Origin: DATGMP01 sp035293565
GTDB lineage: Bacteria; Pseudomonadota; Alphaproteobacteria; BOG-932; Roseiterribacteraceae
Direction: 5' to 3'
DNA: 64,000 bases
NCBI GenBank assembly: GCA_035293565.1
Contig: DATGMP010000060.1
Span: 1 to 64,000, forward strand
The position numbers were made by a program, and so were the translations under genes. Positions 48,329 through 56,264 of this stretch are shown one piece after another. The stretch's first letter is position 1, and each line of letters opens with the position of its first letter. Below the pieces are notes generated by a model, which was not told the DNA's origin, did no database searches, and saw nothing but the letters and a program-made list of their open reading frames with translations.

Positions 48329-50347
48329 ATGCCAGACAGCCTTGCAGAAACAGGCCAATTGCGGGCCGAAGAGCGATACCCGCTCTTGAGCCGACCGATC
48401 ATGCTGGGCGGCGTGCGGCTGCGCAATCGCGTGGCTCACGCCTCGATGACGACGCGCTTTGCAAAGGAGCAGCGGGTCACTGACCGTCTCCTGACACATC
48501 ACGTCAGCCGCGCCGAAGGCGGCTGCGCAATGATCATCACCGAGCCCTTGGCAGTGCTCGCCTGGCAGACCGACGAGGCACATAAGGTTCGCGCCTATGA
48601 CGATACCGAGATGGATGGTCTCAAGCGCTGGGCGGAGGCGGTCGAGAGCCGCGATTGCCGGCTGCTTGGTCAGATTCAGGATCCGGGACGCGGCATGCAC
48701 CATAAGGGCCGCAAGCCATTCTCCTTCAGCGCCTCCGCGCTGCCGGACGATCTGAGCTGGACCGTCCCTCATGCGCTAGAGACCGAACGAGTCGGCGAGT
48801 TGGTCGAGCAGATCGCAGCGGCCAGCGAGCGACTGCGGCGCGCCGGCTTTTCCGGCGTCGAGATCTCGGCCGGGCATGGTCACTTGATCCACCAGTTCTT
48901 GTCGCCACACTCCAACATCCGCACGGACCGGTATGGCGGCTCTCTGGAAAATCGGATGCGCTTTTTGCTCGAGATGATCCGGGCGATCCGCGCGGCTGCC
49001 GGCCGGCCTTTCATTATCGCCCTCAAGCTGCCGGGCGACGACGGAATCCCCGGCGGGATCGACGTTGTAGAATCGGAGCGCATGGTGCACGAACTGGTCA
49101 AGCTGGGCGAGGTCGACGCGCTCGCTTTCTGCCAGGGTTCGCATCATCGGACGCTCGAAAACCATCTTCCCGACCTGCACTGGCCGCGCATGCCGTTCAA
49201 CGCGCTGACCAAGCGCCTACGCATGGCGGCGGACGGCATTCCCGTTGCGGCGCTGGCGCGTATCGTCGAGCCGGTCCAGGCCGAGCAGGCGCTGGCCGAA
49301 GAGGTCGGCGATTTCGTGCAGCTCGGACGGGCACTGATCACCGATCCCGCCTGGGCCAACAAGGCGTTCTCCGGACGCGAGCACGAGGCGCGCTGGTGCG
49401 TGTCTTGCAACAGCTGCTGGGGCCTCATCGCCGAGAAACGGCCGATCGCTTGCGACAACAACCCTCGCGTCGGCACGGCGGGCGAAGCGGATTGGCATCC
49501 GACGCCGGCGCCGATGCGCAAACGGATCGTCGTGGTCGGCGCCGGGCCCGCCGGGCTGGAGGCGGCCTGGGTCGCCGCGGCGCGCGGACATGCAGTGACT
49601 CTGTTCGGCGCCGGCCACGGCTATGGCGGCAAGCTCGCGCTGCTCGCCCGGCTACCGGGAAGCGAACAGGTTTCCAGCGTCTATGACTATCAGATTGTCC
49701 GGGGTACGAACGCCGGCGTGCGCTACGAATTCGGCGTCACCGCGACCGAGGCGGACATCCTTTCGCTTCAGCCGGATGCCGTGATACTCGCCACTGGCGC
49801 CACCCAATCCTGGCCGACCATGCTGCCCGAAACCTGGCGGGACGACGGCATCGTGCCCGACATACGCAGCGCGTCGGAGATGCTTCTGCACGGTTTTCCG
49901 CGACAGCCTGGTACGGCCCTCATCTTCGATGCCGACCATACGGCAGGCACTTATGCGGCCGCGGAGCTGATGACGCAAATTTTCGACAGGGTGGCGATCG
50001 CAACGCCGCGCCCGCAGATCGCGGCCGACGAGGCGCTGGTGGTGGCGCAGGGAATAGACCGCCGTATGGCGATGCTGAACGTCGAGATCATCCCGCTCGT
50101 CGAGCCGTCCCCGGACAGCGCGCTGATCGACGGCATCGTGAATTTGCGGAATGTCTATAGCGGCCGGGCTCGCGAACTGAACGACATCGCACTCTTCACC
50201 TATTCGACGTCGCGCCGACCCAACGATGCGCTAGCCGAGCCGCTGCGCCGTGCTGGGTTCGATGTAAAGCTCATCGGCGATTGTTTCGCACCGCGCTATC
50301 TGTTGATGGCGACCGCGGAAGGTCACGCGGCCGGTAATGAGGTTTAG
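48329..50347 (+). CDS. OYE-type NADH:flavin oxidoreductase with Fe-S and FAD/NAD domain (2,4-dienoyl-CoA reductase-like)
   Basis: 672 aa. The N-terminal TIM barrel (about 20-370) has the FMN-binding start LLSRPIMLGGVRLRNRVAHA, GVEISAGHGHLIHQFLSPHS and NIRTDRYGGSLENRMRF. The [4Fe-4S] ligands are in CVSCNSCWGLIAEKRPIACD (Cys-x2-Cys-x2-Cys-x11-Cys). A C-terminal pyridine-nucleotide domain starts RIVVVGAGPAGLEAAWVAAA. This is the layout of trimethylamine dehydrogenase and 2,4-dienoyl-CoA reductase. It would reduce a conjugated C=C or dehydrogenate an amine. Its end is convergent with the VOC gene. Confidence 0.92.
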   Translation: MPDSLAETGQLRAEERYPLLSRPIMLGGVRLRNRVAHASMTTRFAKEQRVTDRLLTHHVSRAEGGCAMIITEPLAVLAWQTDEAHKVRAYDDTEMDGLKRWAEAVESRDCRLLGQIQDPGRGMHHKGRKPFSFSASALPDDLSWTVPHALETERVGELVEQIAAASERLRRAGFSGVEISAGHGHLIHQFLSPHSNIRTDRYGGSLENRMRFLLEMIRAIRAAAGRPFIIALKLPGDDGIPGGIDVVESERMVHELVKLGEVDALAFCQGSHHRTLENHLPDLHWPRMPFNALTKRLRMAADGIPVAALARIVEPVQAEQALAEEVGDFVQLGRALITDPAWANKAFSGREHEARWCVSCNSCWGLIAEKRPIACDNNPRVGTAGEADWHPTPAPMRKRIVVVGAGPAGLEAAWVAAARGHAVTLFGAGHGYGGKLALLARLPGSEQVSSVYDYQIVRGTNAGVRYEFGVTATEADILSLQPDAVILATGATQSWPTMLPETWRDDGIVPDIRSASEMLLHGFPRQPGTALIFDADHTAGTYAAAELMTQIFDRVAIATPRPQIAADEALVVAQGIDRRMAMLNVEIIPLVEPSPDSALIDGIVNLRNVYSGRARELNDIALFTYSTSRRPNDALAEPLRRAGFDVKLIGDCFAPRYLLMATAEGHAAGNEV

Positions 50348-50436
50348 AGGCATTTTCAGGTCAGCGGATCCCCGCCTTCGCCGGCATCTGTGGGCCGAAG
50401 TGCAATAGCGTCAACTTCAAATCCGCTCTAAACCTC
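50339..50436. repeat. 11-bp inverted repeat spanning two convergent gene ends
   Basis: GAGGTTTAGAG (50339-50349) and CTCTAAACCTC (50426-50436) are exact reverse complements 76 bp apart. Each includes the last two sense codons (Glu-Val) and the TAG stop of its gene. It could form a stem in either transcript and act as a shared terminator, or be chance from identical C-terminal codons. Confidence 0.45.
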
Positions 50437-51312
50437 AACAAGCTCGATCAGTTCGCCAGCCGCGCCGATCACGGTCGCTGTGCGATGGTCCTTGTAGGGC
50501 GGCAATCGCGACGGCGACGGCGGCGCGATCGGTTTCAACGAAAGCCCGTCCAGCCTCGGAAATTCGAACGTCACGATCGCCATGCCCGCGGGCAATCCGC
50601 CTTGCGGCTTCGGGCGGATGGTAGCCACCTTGGGATATTCGTCGATCTCGATCAGCGACTGCCCGCCGAGAGGCACGGTGCAAAGCGGATGCTTCGTCTC
50701 CGACGAAAGGCCGTTGGCGGCGGAAAGGGCCTGGATGCGCGGCGTCGCGATCGGCCCGGGCATGTTACCGAAACAGTCGTGATAGAAACGCCGCATCGCC
50801 TCCATGTCGGGTCCGCCCAGCACCGCGATGAAGCAGCGATCGACGAAGCTCTTCGCCACCGGCAGGTCGTGCCCCGGGATCGGCCTCTGGATCCAGGTGA
50901 GATAAAGCATCTCGCCGGCAGGCCCCGTGCCCTGCATCGCCCTGATGTCCGGCAAACCATCGAGGGGCCGCGGCGGAAAGAGGATGTGAAAGGGCGATCC
51001 CTTCAGCTTCTCCTCGAGCGTGTCCGTGTTCTGCACAACGATCTCGGTCGAGTTCCAGCCGAAAGTGGTGAGCGGGCGGTAGCCCGCCGGCAACGGCTGC
51101 TGGACGAACCGGAGCACGGTCGGCTCGCCGCTCGCCGGCATCAGTACGAGGAGCGGCCGTCCCGCGACCGCCGGCGCGCCCCATCCGGCCGCGGTGTCCG
51201 TCGCCACCTCTCCGCGTTCCACGACGCGATAATCGAAATAGCGCGTGTAGGCGTCCTCGACGCGCTTGAGATCGTCCGCCGTTGTCGTGACGGCGCGGAT
51301 GGGTCCGAGCAT
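50428..51312 (-). CDS. VOC (glyoxalase/dioxygenase fold) family protein
   Basis: 294 aa. Two VOC-like halves: the first opens GPIRAVTTTADDLKRVEDAY with a Tyr-rich segment, the second has FIAVLGGPDMEAMRRFYHDC. Metal ligands are not obvious, so it may be a binding protein or a diverged isomerase/dioxygenase. It starts seven bases after the MT-F stop, in the same operon under the 52617 operator. Confidence 0.8.
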   Translation of the reverse strand: MLGPIRAVTTTADDLKRVEDAYTRYFDYRVVERGEVATDTAAGWGAPAVAGRPLLVLMPASGEPTVLRFVQQPLPAGYRPLTTFGWNSTEIVVQNTDTLEEKLKGSPFHILFPPRPLDGLPDIRAMQGTGPAGEMLYLTWIQRPIPGHDLPVAKSFVDRCFIAVLGGPDMEAMRRFYHDCFGNMPGPIATPRIQALSAANGLSSETKHPLCTVPLGGQSLIEIDEYPKVATIRPKPQGGLPAGMAIVTFEFPRLDGLSLKPIAPPSPSRLPPYKDHRTATVIGAAGELIELVEV

Positions 51313-51319
51313 CGCAGCG

Positions 51320-52582
51320 TCAGTGAGCCAAGCGATCGGCGACGCGCCGACCCTTCCAGGCGCCGAACGCGAAGCGCTGAGCGCCCTTGGCCGTTCGGCC
51401 CGTCCGACTGCTGTCGACCTGGGCCGAGCCTGATCCGATCATCCGGTTGAGCTCTTCCTCGCCGAAATAGGCGAGGCTCGGGACCACGAACTGCAAGTAA
51501 TCCTCGGCGGAAAATCCGGCCTCGAGGCACAGATCGCGCGGATCCTGGTCGCGGTAGGCCTTATAGAAAGGCTCGTTGTTGTAATAGCAATCCCAGTCGA
51601 GGAAAAAACGCTGATACGGGCTCATCTGCCCGTTGGGCGGCAGCTCCATATGCAGCATCAGTCCGCCGGGCCTGAGGACTCGCCGCGCCTCCGCGAAGAC
51701 CTGAGCCGACGTCTTCAGCGAGAGCTCGTGCAGGAACATGGAAGAAAAAACGAGATCGAAGGATTCGTCCGGGTAGCGGGAGAGGTTTGCCGCGTTCATC
51801 TGCTTGAAGTGAACCGGGACCCCTTGCAGGCGCGCGCGGGCATGGGCGTAACGCAGCACCGGCGCGGCGACATCGATCGCGTGGGTCTCAGCCTCGGGAT
51901 AGGCTTGAGCCCAGGGCAGACAATTATGGCCGACGGTGCAGCCGAGATCGAGGATCGCGCGCGGCCGAAAATCCGGGAAGCGACGGCGGACATAGTGAGC
52001 CATCGACCGGCCGATATCGTCCAGATTGTCGCCCATATAGCCGAAGGAATAGATCGCGAGCCCCTGATCGTAGAGCGCGCCGGCGGTCATTCCCTCCGGC
52101 TCGTCCTCCCGCACGTAGGAGCCGGGCATCAGATGGACATCGACCGCGGTGACGTTGCGCGGCACCTCCAGTGTCGGGTCGAGCTCTAACGAGCCTCCGG
52201 TGCCAGCGGTTTCCGCCGCCCGTCGCATCCGCGCCGCGTTGCGCGCCAGGATTGGGGCAAGCGCACGATATTTCGCAGCCTGGGCATGGACGCGCAGCAG
52301 CGAGTAGTAATTGAACATCACATCGCCGCGCATCGCCCTGTGTATTTCCGGCCCGTCCGCCGGCACACGGCCCTCCTTGCGTTCGAAGGCCGGCCTGACG
52401 CGAGTCTCATAAGCGTGGGCCAGATCGTCCGTCAGCCTGCTGACGACGAAGGCGCGCAGGCCGGCGAGGAATCTGAGCCGCGCGCGGTCCTCGGCCAAGA
52501 ATTCGGGCGCCAATGCGTGCTTGAGCTGGATCTTGGCCGAAGGCGCGATGGTCTCCGGCGGCGGGCTCAGGGAGTCGGGCAT
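51320..52582 (-). CDS. SAM-methyltransferase-like protein MT-F
   Basis: 420 aa from ATG 52582 (GGAGGCTGCCA upstream); the longer frame would enter the operator. The N-terminal extension has AYETRVRPAFERKEGRVP and NVTAVDVHLMPGSYVRE. Motif I is AILDLGCTVGHNCLPWA (about 207), then AIDVAAPVLRYAHARARLQG, LVFSSMFLHELSL, VLRPGGLMLHMELPPNGQM, DWDCYYNNEPFYKAYRDQD and a terminal RFAFGAWKG. It is most like MT-B. No small partner gene adjoins it; a VOC gene occupies that place. Confidence 0.85.
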   Translation of the reverse strand: MPDSLSPPPETIAPSAKIQLKHALAPEFLAEDRARLRFLAGLRAFVVSRLTDDLAHAYETRVRPAFERKEGRVPADGPEIHRAMRGDVMFNYYSLLRVHAQAAKYRALAPILARNAARMRRAAETAGTGGSLELDPTLEVPRNVTAVDVHLMPGSYVREDEPEGMTAGALYDQGLAIYSFGYMGDNLDDIGRSMAHYVRRRFPDFRPRAILDLGCTVGHNCLPWAQAYPEAETHAIDVAAPVLRYAHARARLQGVPVHFKQMNAANLSRYPDESFDLVFSSMFLHELSLKTSAQVFAEARRVLRPGGLMLHMELPPNGQMSPYQRFFLDWDCYYNNEPFYKAYRDQDPRDLCLEAGFSAEDYLQFVVPSLAYFGEEELNRMIGSGSAQVDSSRTGRTAKGAQRFAFGAWKGRRVADRLAH

Positions 52583-52616
52583 TGGCAGCCTCCGAATAGC
52601 CGTGGACAGCGGCGGC

Positions 52617-52632
52617 ATTTGTTCGTACCAAT
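52617..52632 (+). promoter_or_regulatory. Operator copy (ATTTGTTCGTACCAAT)
   Basis: It sits 35 bp from the MT-F ATG and 114 bp from the MFS GTG in the divergent gap. One base differs from the GGACAAAT consensus half. Confidence 0.6.
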
Positions 52633-52745
52633 TGCCAACGTAATCATCGTGCCCTCAGGCGGCAAGCGTCTGGCCGCGACGATCCCCACTCTCCTGCCTC
52701 GATGAGGAGACCATCGACCAGGCCGCGCCGATTCAAACGCATCTT

Positions 52746-54047
52746 GTGGAGCCAAGCTGGCCCAAGCCCAGCCTGGCGTGGGTTTGCGTCACGCTGCTGA
52801 TGCTGGCCAACGGGGTCGCGGTCCTCGACCGTGTCGTGCTGGGTCTATTGGTTCAGCCTATCGAGCGGGATCTCGGGATCGGCGATGCCCGGATGGGGTT
52901 GCTGCAGGGCTTCGCCTTTTCGATCTTCTATGGCGGGCTCGGCATTCCGATCGGCATGCTGGCGGATCGCGGCAGCCGCCGCGCCATCGTCGCCGTCGGC
53001 GTCGGACTCTGGAGCCTCGCCACCGCGGCCTGCGGCTTTGCGCAGGGTTTTGTCGCTCTCTTCCTCGCACGCGTGGGCGTCGGCATCGGCGAAGCTTCGA
53101 TCGCGCCCGCCGGCGCATCGCTGATCGCGGACTATTTTCCGCCCCTCGCCCGGCCGAAAGCTTACGGCATCTACATCATGGGGACATCGGTCGGGACGGG
53201 TGCGGCCTTTCTGCTCGGCGCTTCCGCGCTGGTTCTGGTCGACCGTGTGCGGGCGCTCAGCCCGTCACTCTTCGCCGCATTTCGGGATTGGCAAATCGTG
53301 TTCTTGATCGTCAGCCTGCCGGGGCTCGCGATCGCGTTTCTGTTTCGGCTTCTCGTACGCGAGCCCCCACGGCAAGGGGCATCGGCCGTGCGCGGTCTTT
53401 CATTCGGGCCTCTCTTCAAGCAGATGCGGAGAAATGGACTCGCCTATGCAGGACTGATGAGCGGCTGCGCGCTCAATGTCCTGTCGATCTACGCGATCCT
53501 CGGCTGGTATCCGACGCTCTTCATCCGCATCCACCACTGGACGGCGGCCGAGATCGGCGGCGCGATCGGTACCTTCGGCGTGCCGGGCGGAATGCTGAGC
53601 GCGATTTCGAGCGGCTTCGTGATCGCCTGGCTGGCGCGGCGCGGGCGGCGCGACGCTCCGGTGCTACTCGCGCTCGCGACGACGCCGGCTTTTCTGGTGC
53701 TCGGTCTTGCATCCTGCCTGATTGCGAATGCGGATCTGGCCTTCATTGCTTTCGTGGCCATGGCGATCTTCACGAACTGGTCGTCCTCCGCCGTCCTCAC
53801 CGGTCTCAATCAAATCACGCCGAACGCGTTCAGGGGGCAGGTCGTCGCCTTCTACACCCTGATCAACGGCATCGTCGCCGTCGGCTTCGGGCCGACTTCG
53901 GTCGGGCTTCTCACCCAATATGTCGTCGGACCGGAGCATATCGACGTCGCCTTGGCCGCCGTTCTCGGACTCTGTAGCATCGGCGGCGCATTTTGCCTGC
54001 TTGTAAGCCGCGCCGCCTTCGCGCGTGCGGCTCAGGCGGCTGCATAG
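52746..54047 (+). CDS. MFS transporter, spinster-like (2)
   Basis: 433 aa from a GTG start with a weak ribosome-binding site. About 12 hydrophobic segments, with GIPIGMLADRGSRRAIVAVG, RVGVGIGEASIAPAGASLIA and FPPLARPKAYGIYIMG, closely parallel to the 42345 transporter. It diverges from the MT-F/VOC operon. The two carriers probably import related substrates for duplicated branches of the pathway. Confidence 0.9.
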   Translation: MEPSWPKPSLAWVCVTLLMLANGVAVLDRVVLGLLVQPIERDLGIGDARMGLLQGFAFSIFYGGLGIPIGMLADRGSRRAIVAVGVGLWSLATAACGFAQGFVALFLARVGVGIGEASIAPAGASLIADYFPPLARPKAYGIYIMGTSVGTGAAFLLGASALVLVDRVRALSPSLFAAFRDWQIVFLIVSLPGLAIAFLFRLLVREPPRQGASAVRGLSFGPLFKQMRRNGLAYAGLMSGCALNVLSIYAILGWYPTLFIRIHHWTAAEIGGAIGTFGVPGGMLSAISSGFVIAWLARRGRRDAPVLLALATTPAFLVLGLASCLIANADLAFIAFVAMAIFTNWSSSAVLTGLNQITPNAFRGQVVAFYTLINGIVAVGFGPTSVGLLTQYVVGPEHIDVALAAVLGLCSIGGAFCLLVSRAAFARAAQAAA

Positions 54048-54090
54048 CGCCCGCCCGAACGAAGCAGCTTGCGTCACTTCTGACCAGGTA

Positions 54091-54106
54091 TATAGTCCGG
54101 ACAAAT
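54091..54106 (-). promoter_or_regulatory. Operator copy (ATTTGTCCGGACTATA on the minus strand)
   Basis: It lies 21 bp before the REDY-like gene's ATG, at the head of the REDY-SDR-lyase operon. It keeps TGTCCGGAC intact. Confidence 0.65.
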
Positions 54107-54126
54107 GACCGGCCCGGAGGCGCGCC

Positions 54127-54435
54127 ATGACCCCCATCATCGTGCTCTTCAACCTGAAGCAAGGCGTCAGCCCGGAAGCCTATGAAGCATGGGCGCGGTC
54201 GACCGACCTTCCGATCGTGCGAGGCCTCAAATCGATCGCAGGATTCGATGTCTACAAGAGCAAGGGCCTGCTGCGCGGCGGTGCGGCGCCTTATCAGTAT
54301 GTCGAAATGATCATGGTCCAGGATATGGACGCGTTCGGCGCCGATGTCGCCAGCCCTACGATGCAGCGCGTCTCCGGCGAGTTTCGAACCTACGCCGACG
54401 ATCCAACCTTCGTGCTTTGCGAGCGCCTGACGTGA
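54127..54435 (+). CDS. REDY/EthD-like small dimeric alpha-beta barrel protein
   Basis: 102 aa; CGGAGGCGCGCC precedes the ATG. IIVLFNLKQGVSPEAYEAWA, IAGFDVYKSKG and YVEMIMVQDMDAF match the REDY-like/HapK family of ferredoxin-fold dimeric proteins, which bind or modify small aromatic or polyketide-like molecules. Its stop overlaps the SDR GTG start (GTGA). Function here unknown. Confidence 0.8.
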   Translation: MTPIIVLFNLKQGVSPEAYEAWARSTDLPIVRGLKSIAGFDVYKSKGLLRGGAAPYQYVEMIMVQDMDAFGADVASPTMQRVSGEFRTYADDPTFVLCERLT

Positions 54436-55280
54436 TCGGACCGCGATATTCCGAGCTTACCGGCAAGGTCGCGATCGTCACCGGCGCAGGGCGTCCCGCC
54501 GGGCTCGGCCAGGCGATGGCGCGAAGACTGGCCACGGAAGGCTGCAAAGTCGTCATCCACGATCTCGGCGCGGTCGCCGGCGAGACCGCGCCGGTCCACG
54601 GGGTCGGCACGCGCGACGATCTCGAAGCCGTCGTCTCGGAGATCCGCGCCGCGGGCGGCGACGCAATCTCGTTTACAGGCGATGTGCGAGTCGAATCGGA
54701 GGTCGAAGCACTGATCGCCCTTGCCGTTCGCGCCTATGGCGGGCTCGACATCATGATCAACAATGCCGGTGTCGGCTACCTATTCGGTCCGCTGCTCGAG
54801 ATGAGCCAGGAGAAATGGGATACCGTGCTCGGGGTGAATTTGCGCGGCTGCTTCTTCGGCATCAAGCACGCGGCGAAACGCATGATCGCACAGGGCCGCG
54901 GTGGACGAATCATCTCGATCGCCAGCCAAGCGGCAAAATCAGGCTTCGCTTTCGCAGCCGCTTATACCGCATCGAAACACGGGCTGGTCGGATTGACGCG
55001 ATCGGCGGCGCTCGAACTCGGATCTCACGGCATCACCGTCAACGCAATCTGCCCCAATCACGTCACGACCGGCCTCGGCGCCTGGCAGAATGATTTCATG
55101 TCGAAATCTCGCGGACAGACCCTGGAAGAATACATGCACCAGATGCGTTCGCGCATTCCGCTCGGACGCACCGGCTCGACCGATGACATCGCCAATGCCT
55201 GCGCATTCCTGTGCTCGAAGGACGCCGATTACATCACCGGCGAAGCGATGAATGTGTCGGGAGGAGAGGAATATCACTGA
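54432..55280 (+). CDS. Short-chain dehydrogenase (2), paralog of 45868
   Basis: 282 aa from GTG 54432, overlapping the REDY stop. KVAIVTGAGRPAGLGQAMAR, DIMINNAGVGYLFGPLLEM, and the catalytic Ser with YTASKHG follow the classical SDR pattern. HDLGAVAGETAPVHGVGTRD and the C-terminal NVSGGEEYH are shared with the 45868 SDR. High similarity over the whole length suggests duplication, with each copy tied to its own operon. Confidence 0.92.
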   Translation: MIGPRYSELTGKVAIVTGAGRPAGLGQAMARRLATEGCKVVIHDLGAVAGETAPVHGVGTRDDLEAVVSEIRAAGGDAISFTGDVRVESEVEALIALAVRAYGGLDIMINNAGVGYLFGPLLEMSQEKWDTVLGVNLRGCFFGIKHAAKRMIAQGRGGRIISIASQAAKSGFAFAAAYTASKHGLVGLTRSAALELGSHGITVNAICPNHVTTGLGAWQNDFMSKSRGQTLEEYMHQMRSRIPLGRTGSTDDIANACAFLCSKDADYITGEAMNVSGGEEYH

Positions 55281-55302
55281 CCACGGTTCCGGTGGACGAC
55301 GG

Positions 55303-56169
55303 ATGACCAAGACGCTTCTGCGCGACAAGATCAATCGCGGCGAATTCTTCGCCGCTCCGGGCATCCACGACATGATTGCGGCAGTGATTGCCAAAAAGAT
55401 CGGATTCGAGATCGTCTACGGCTCGGGCTACTGGCTTACGGCTTCGGCCCATGGTCTCCCGGATGCGGGCATCGCGACCTACACGCAAATGGTCGATCGG
55501 ATGGACACGCTGAAACGCACTGTCGGCGCGGCGCTTATCGCCGATGCCGATACGGGCTATGGCGGGCTGCTCAACGTCCACCACACCGTGCGCGGATATG
55601 AGGAGGTCGGCGTATCCGGCATACAGATCGAAGATCAGGAATTTCCGAAGAAATGCGGGCACACGCCGTTCAAACGGATAATTCCGCAGGACGACATGGT
55701 CGATAAGATCCGCGTCGCATGCGAGGCACGCCGCGATCCGCAGAACACGCTTATTATTGCGCGCACCGATGCCCGCGACAGCGAAGGCCTGGACGGAGCG
55801 CTCCGCCGCGCGACAGCCTATGGCGATGCCGGCGCGGATATCATCTTCGTGGAGGCTCTGACTTCGGAGCAGGAGATGCGAACCGCCTGCCGAGCGATCG
55901 ACAAGCCGATGATCGCCAACATGGCTTATGGCGGAAAGACGCCAATGCTCTCGGCCGAAAGGCTCCAGGAGCTCGGCTACGCCTGCGCCATTTTCCCGGC
56001 CACGACCGCGCTCGCCGCAGCCGCGGCGATCGAGAAATCCTTAACCCTGCTGAAGGAGACAGGCGCGAATCCGGCACGCGAAATGCCGTTTTTCGACTTC
56101 ATGGAATTTTGTTGCCTGATCGGCTTCGAGGAGATCTGGGAATTCGAGCGCAAATGGGGACGGCCGTAA
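55303..56169 (+). CDS. Isocitrate lyase/PEP mutase-family C-C lyase (2)
   Basis: 288 aa from ATG 55303. GIHDMIAAVIAKKIGFEIVY, IADADTGYGGLLNVHHTVRG, IQIEDQEFPKKCGHTPFKR and NTLIIARTDARDSEGLDGAL carry the Mg-binding Asp residues and the KKCGH active-site loop. Its relatives split 2-hydroxy or 2-methyl malate-type acids. It ends the operon begun at 54127. It is a distant paralog of the 36680 lyase, whose loop is KRCGH. Confidence 0.9.
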   Translation: MTKTLLRDKINRGEFFAAPGIHDMIAAVIAKKIGFEIVYGSGYWLTASAHGLPDAGIATYTQMVDRMDTLKRTVGAALIADADTGYGGLLNVHHTVRGYEEVGVSGIQIEDQEFPKKCGHTPFKRIIPQDDMVDKIRVACEARRDPQNTLIIARTDARDSEGLDGALRRATAYGDAGADIIFVEALTSEQEMRTACRAIDKPMIANMAYGGKTPMLSAERLQELGYACAIFPATTALAAAAAIEKSLTLLKETGANPAREMPFFDFMEFCCLIGFEEIWEFERKWGRP

Positions 56170-56264
56170 CTGCGTGATGCGCGCACGGTCGATTCCAAAA
56201 AGATCACGAAAATCAGAGAAGATCTGTTTGACAACCACCATTTGCGGGTAAGGCACAGCCAGGA

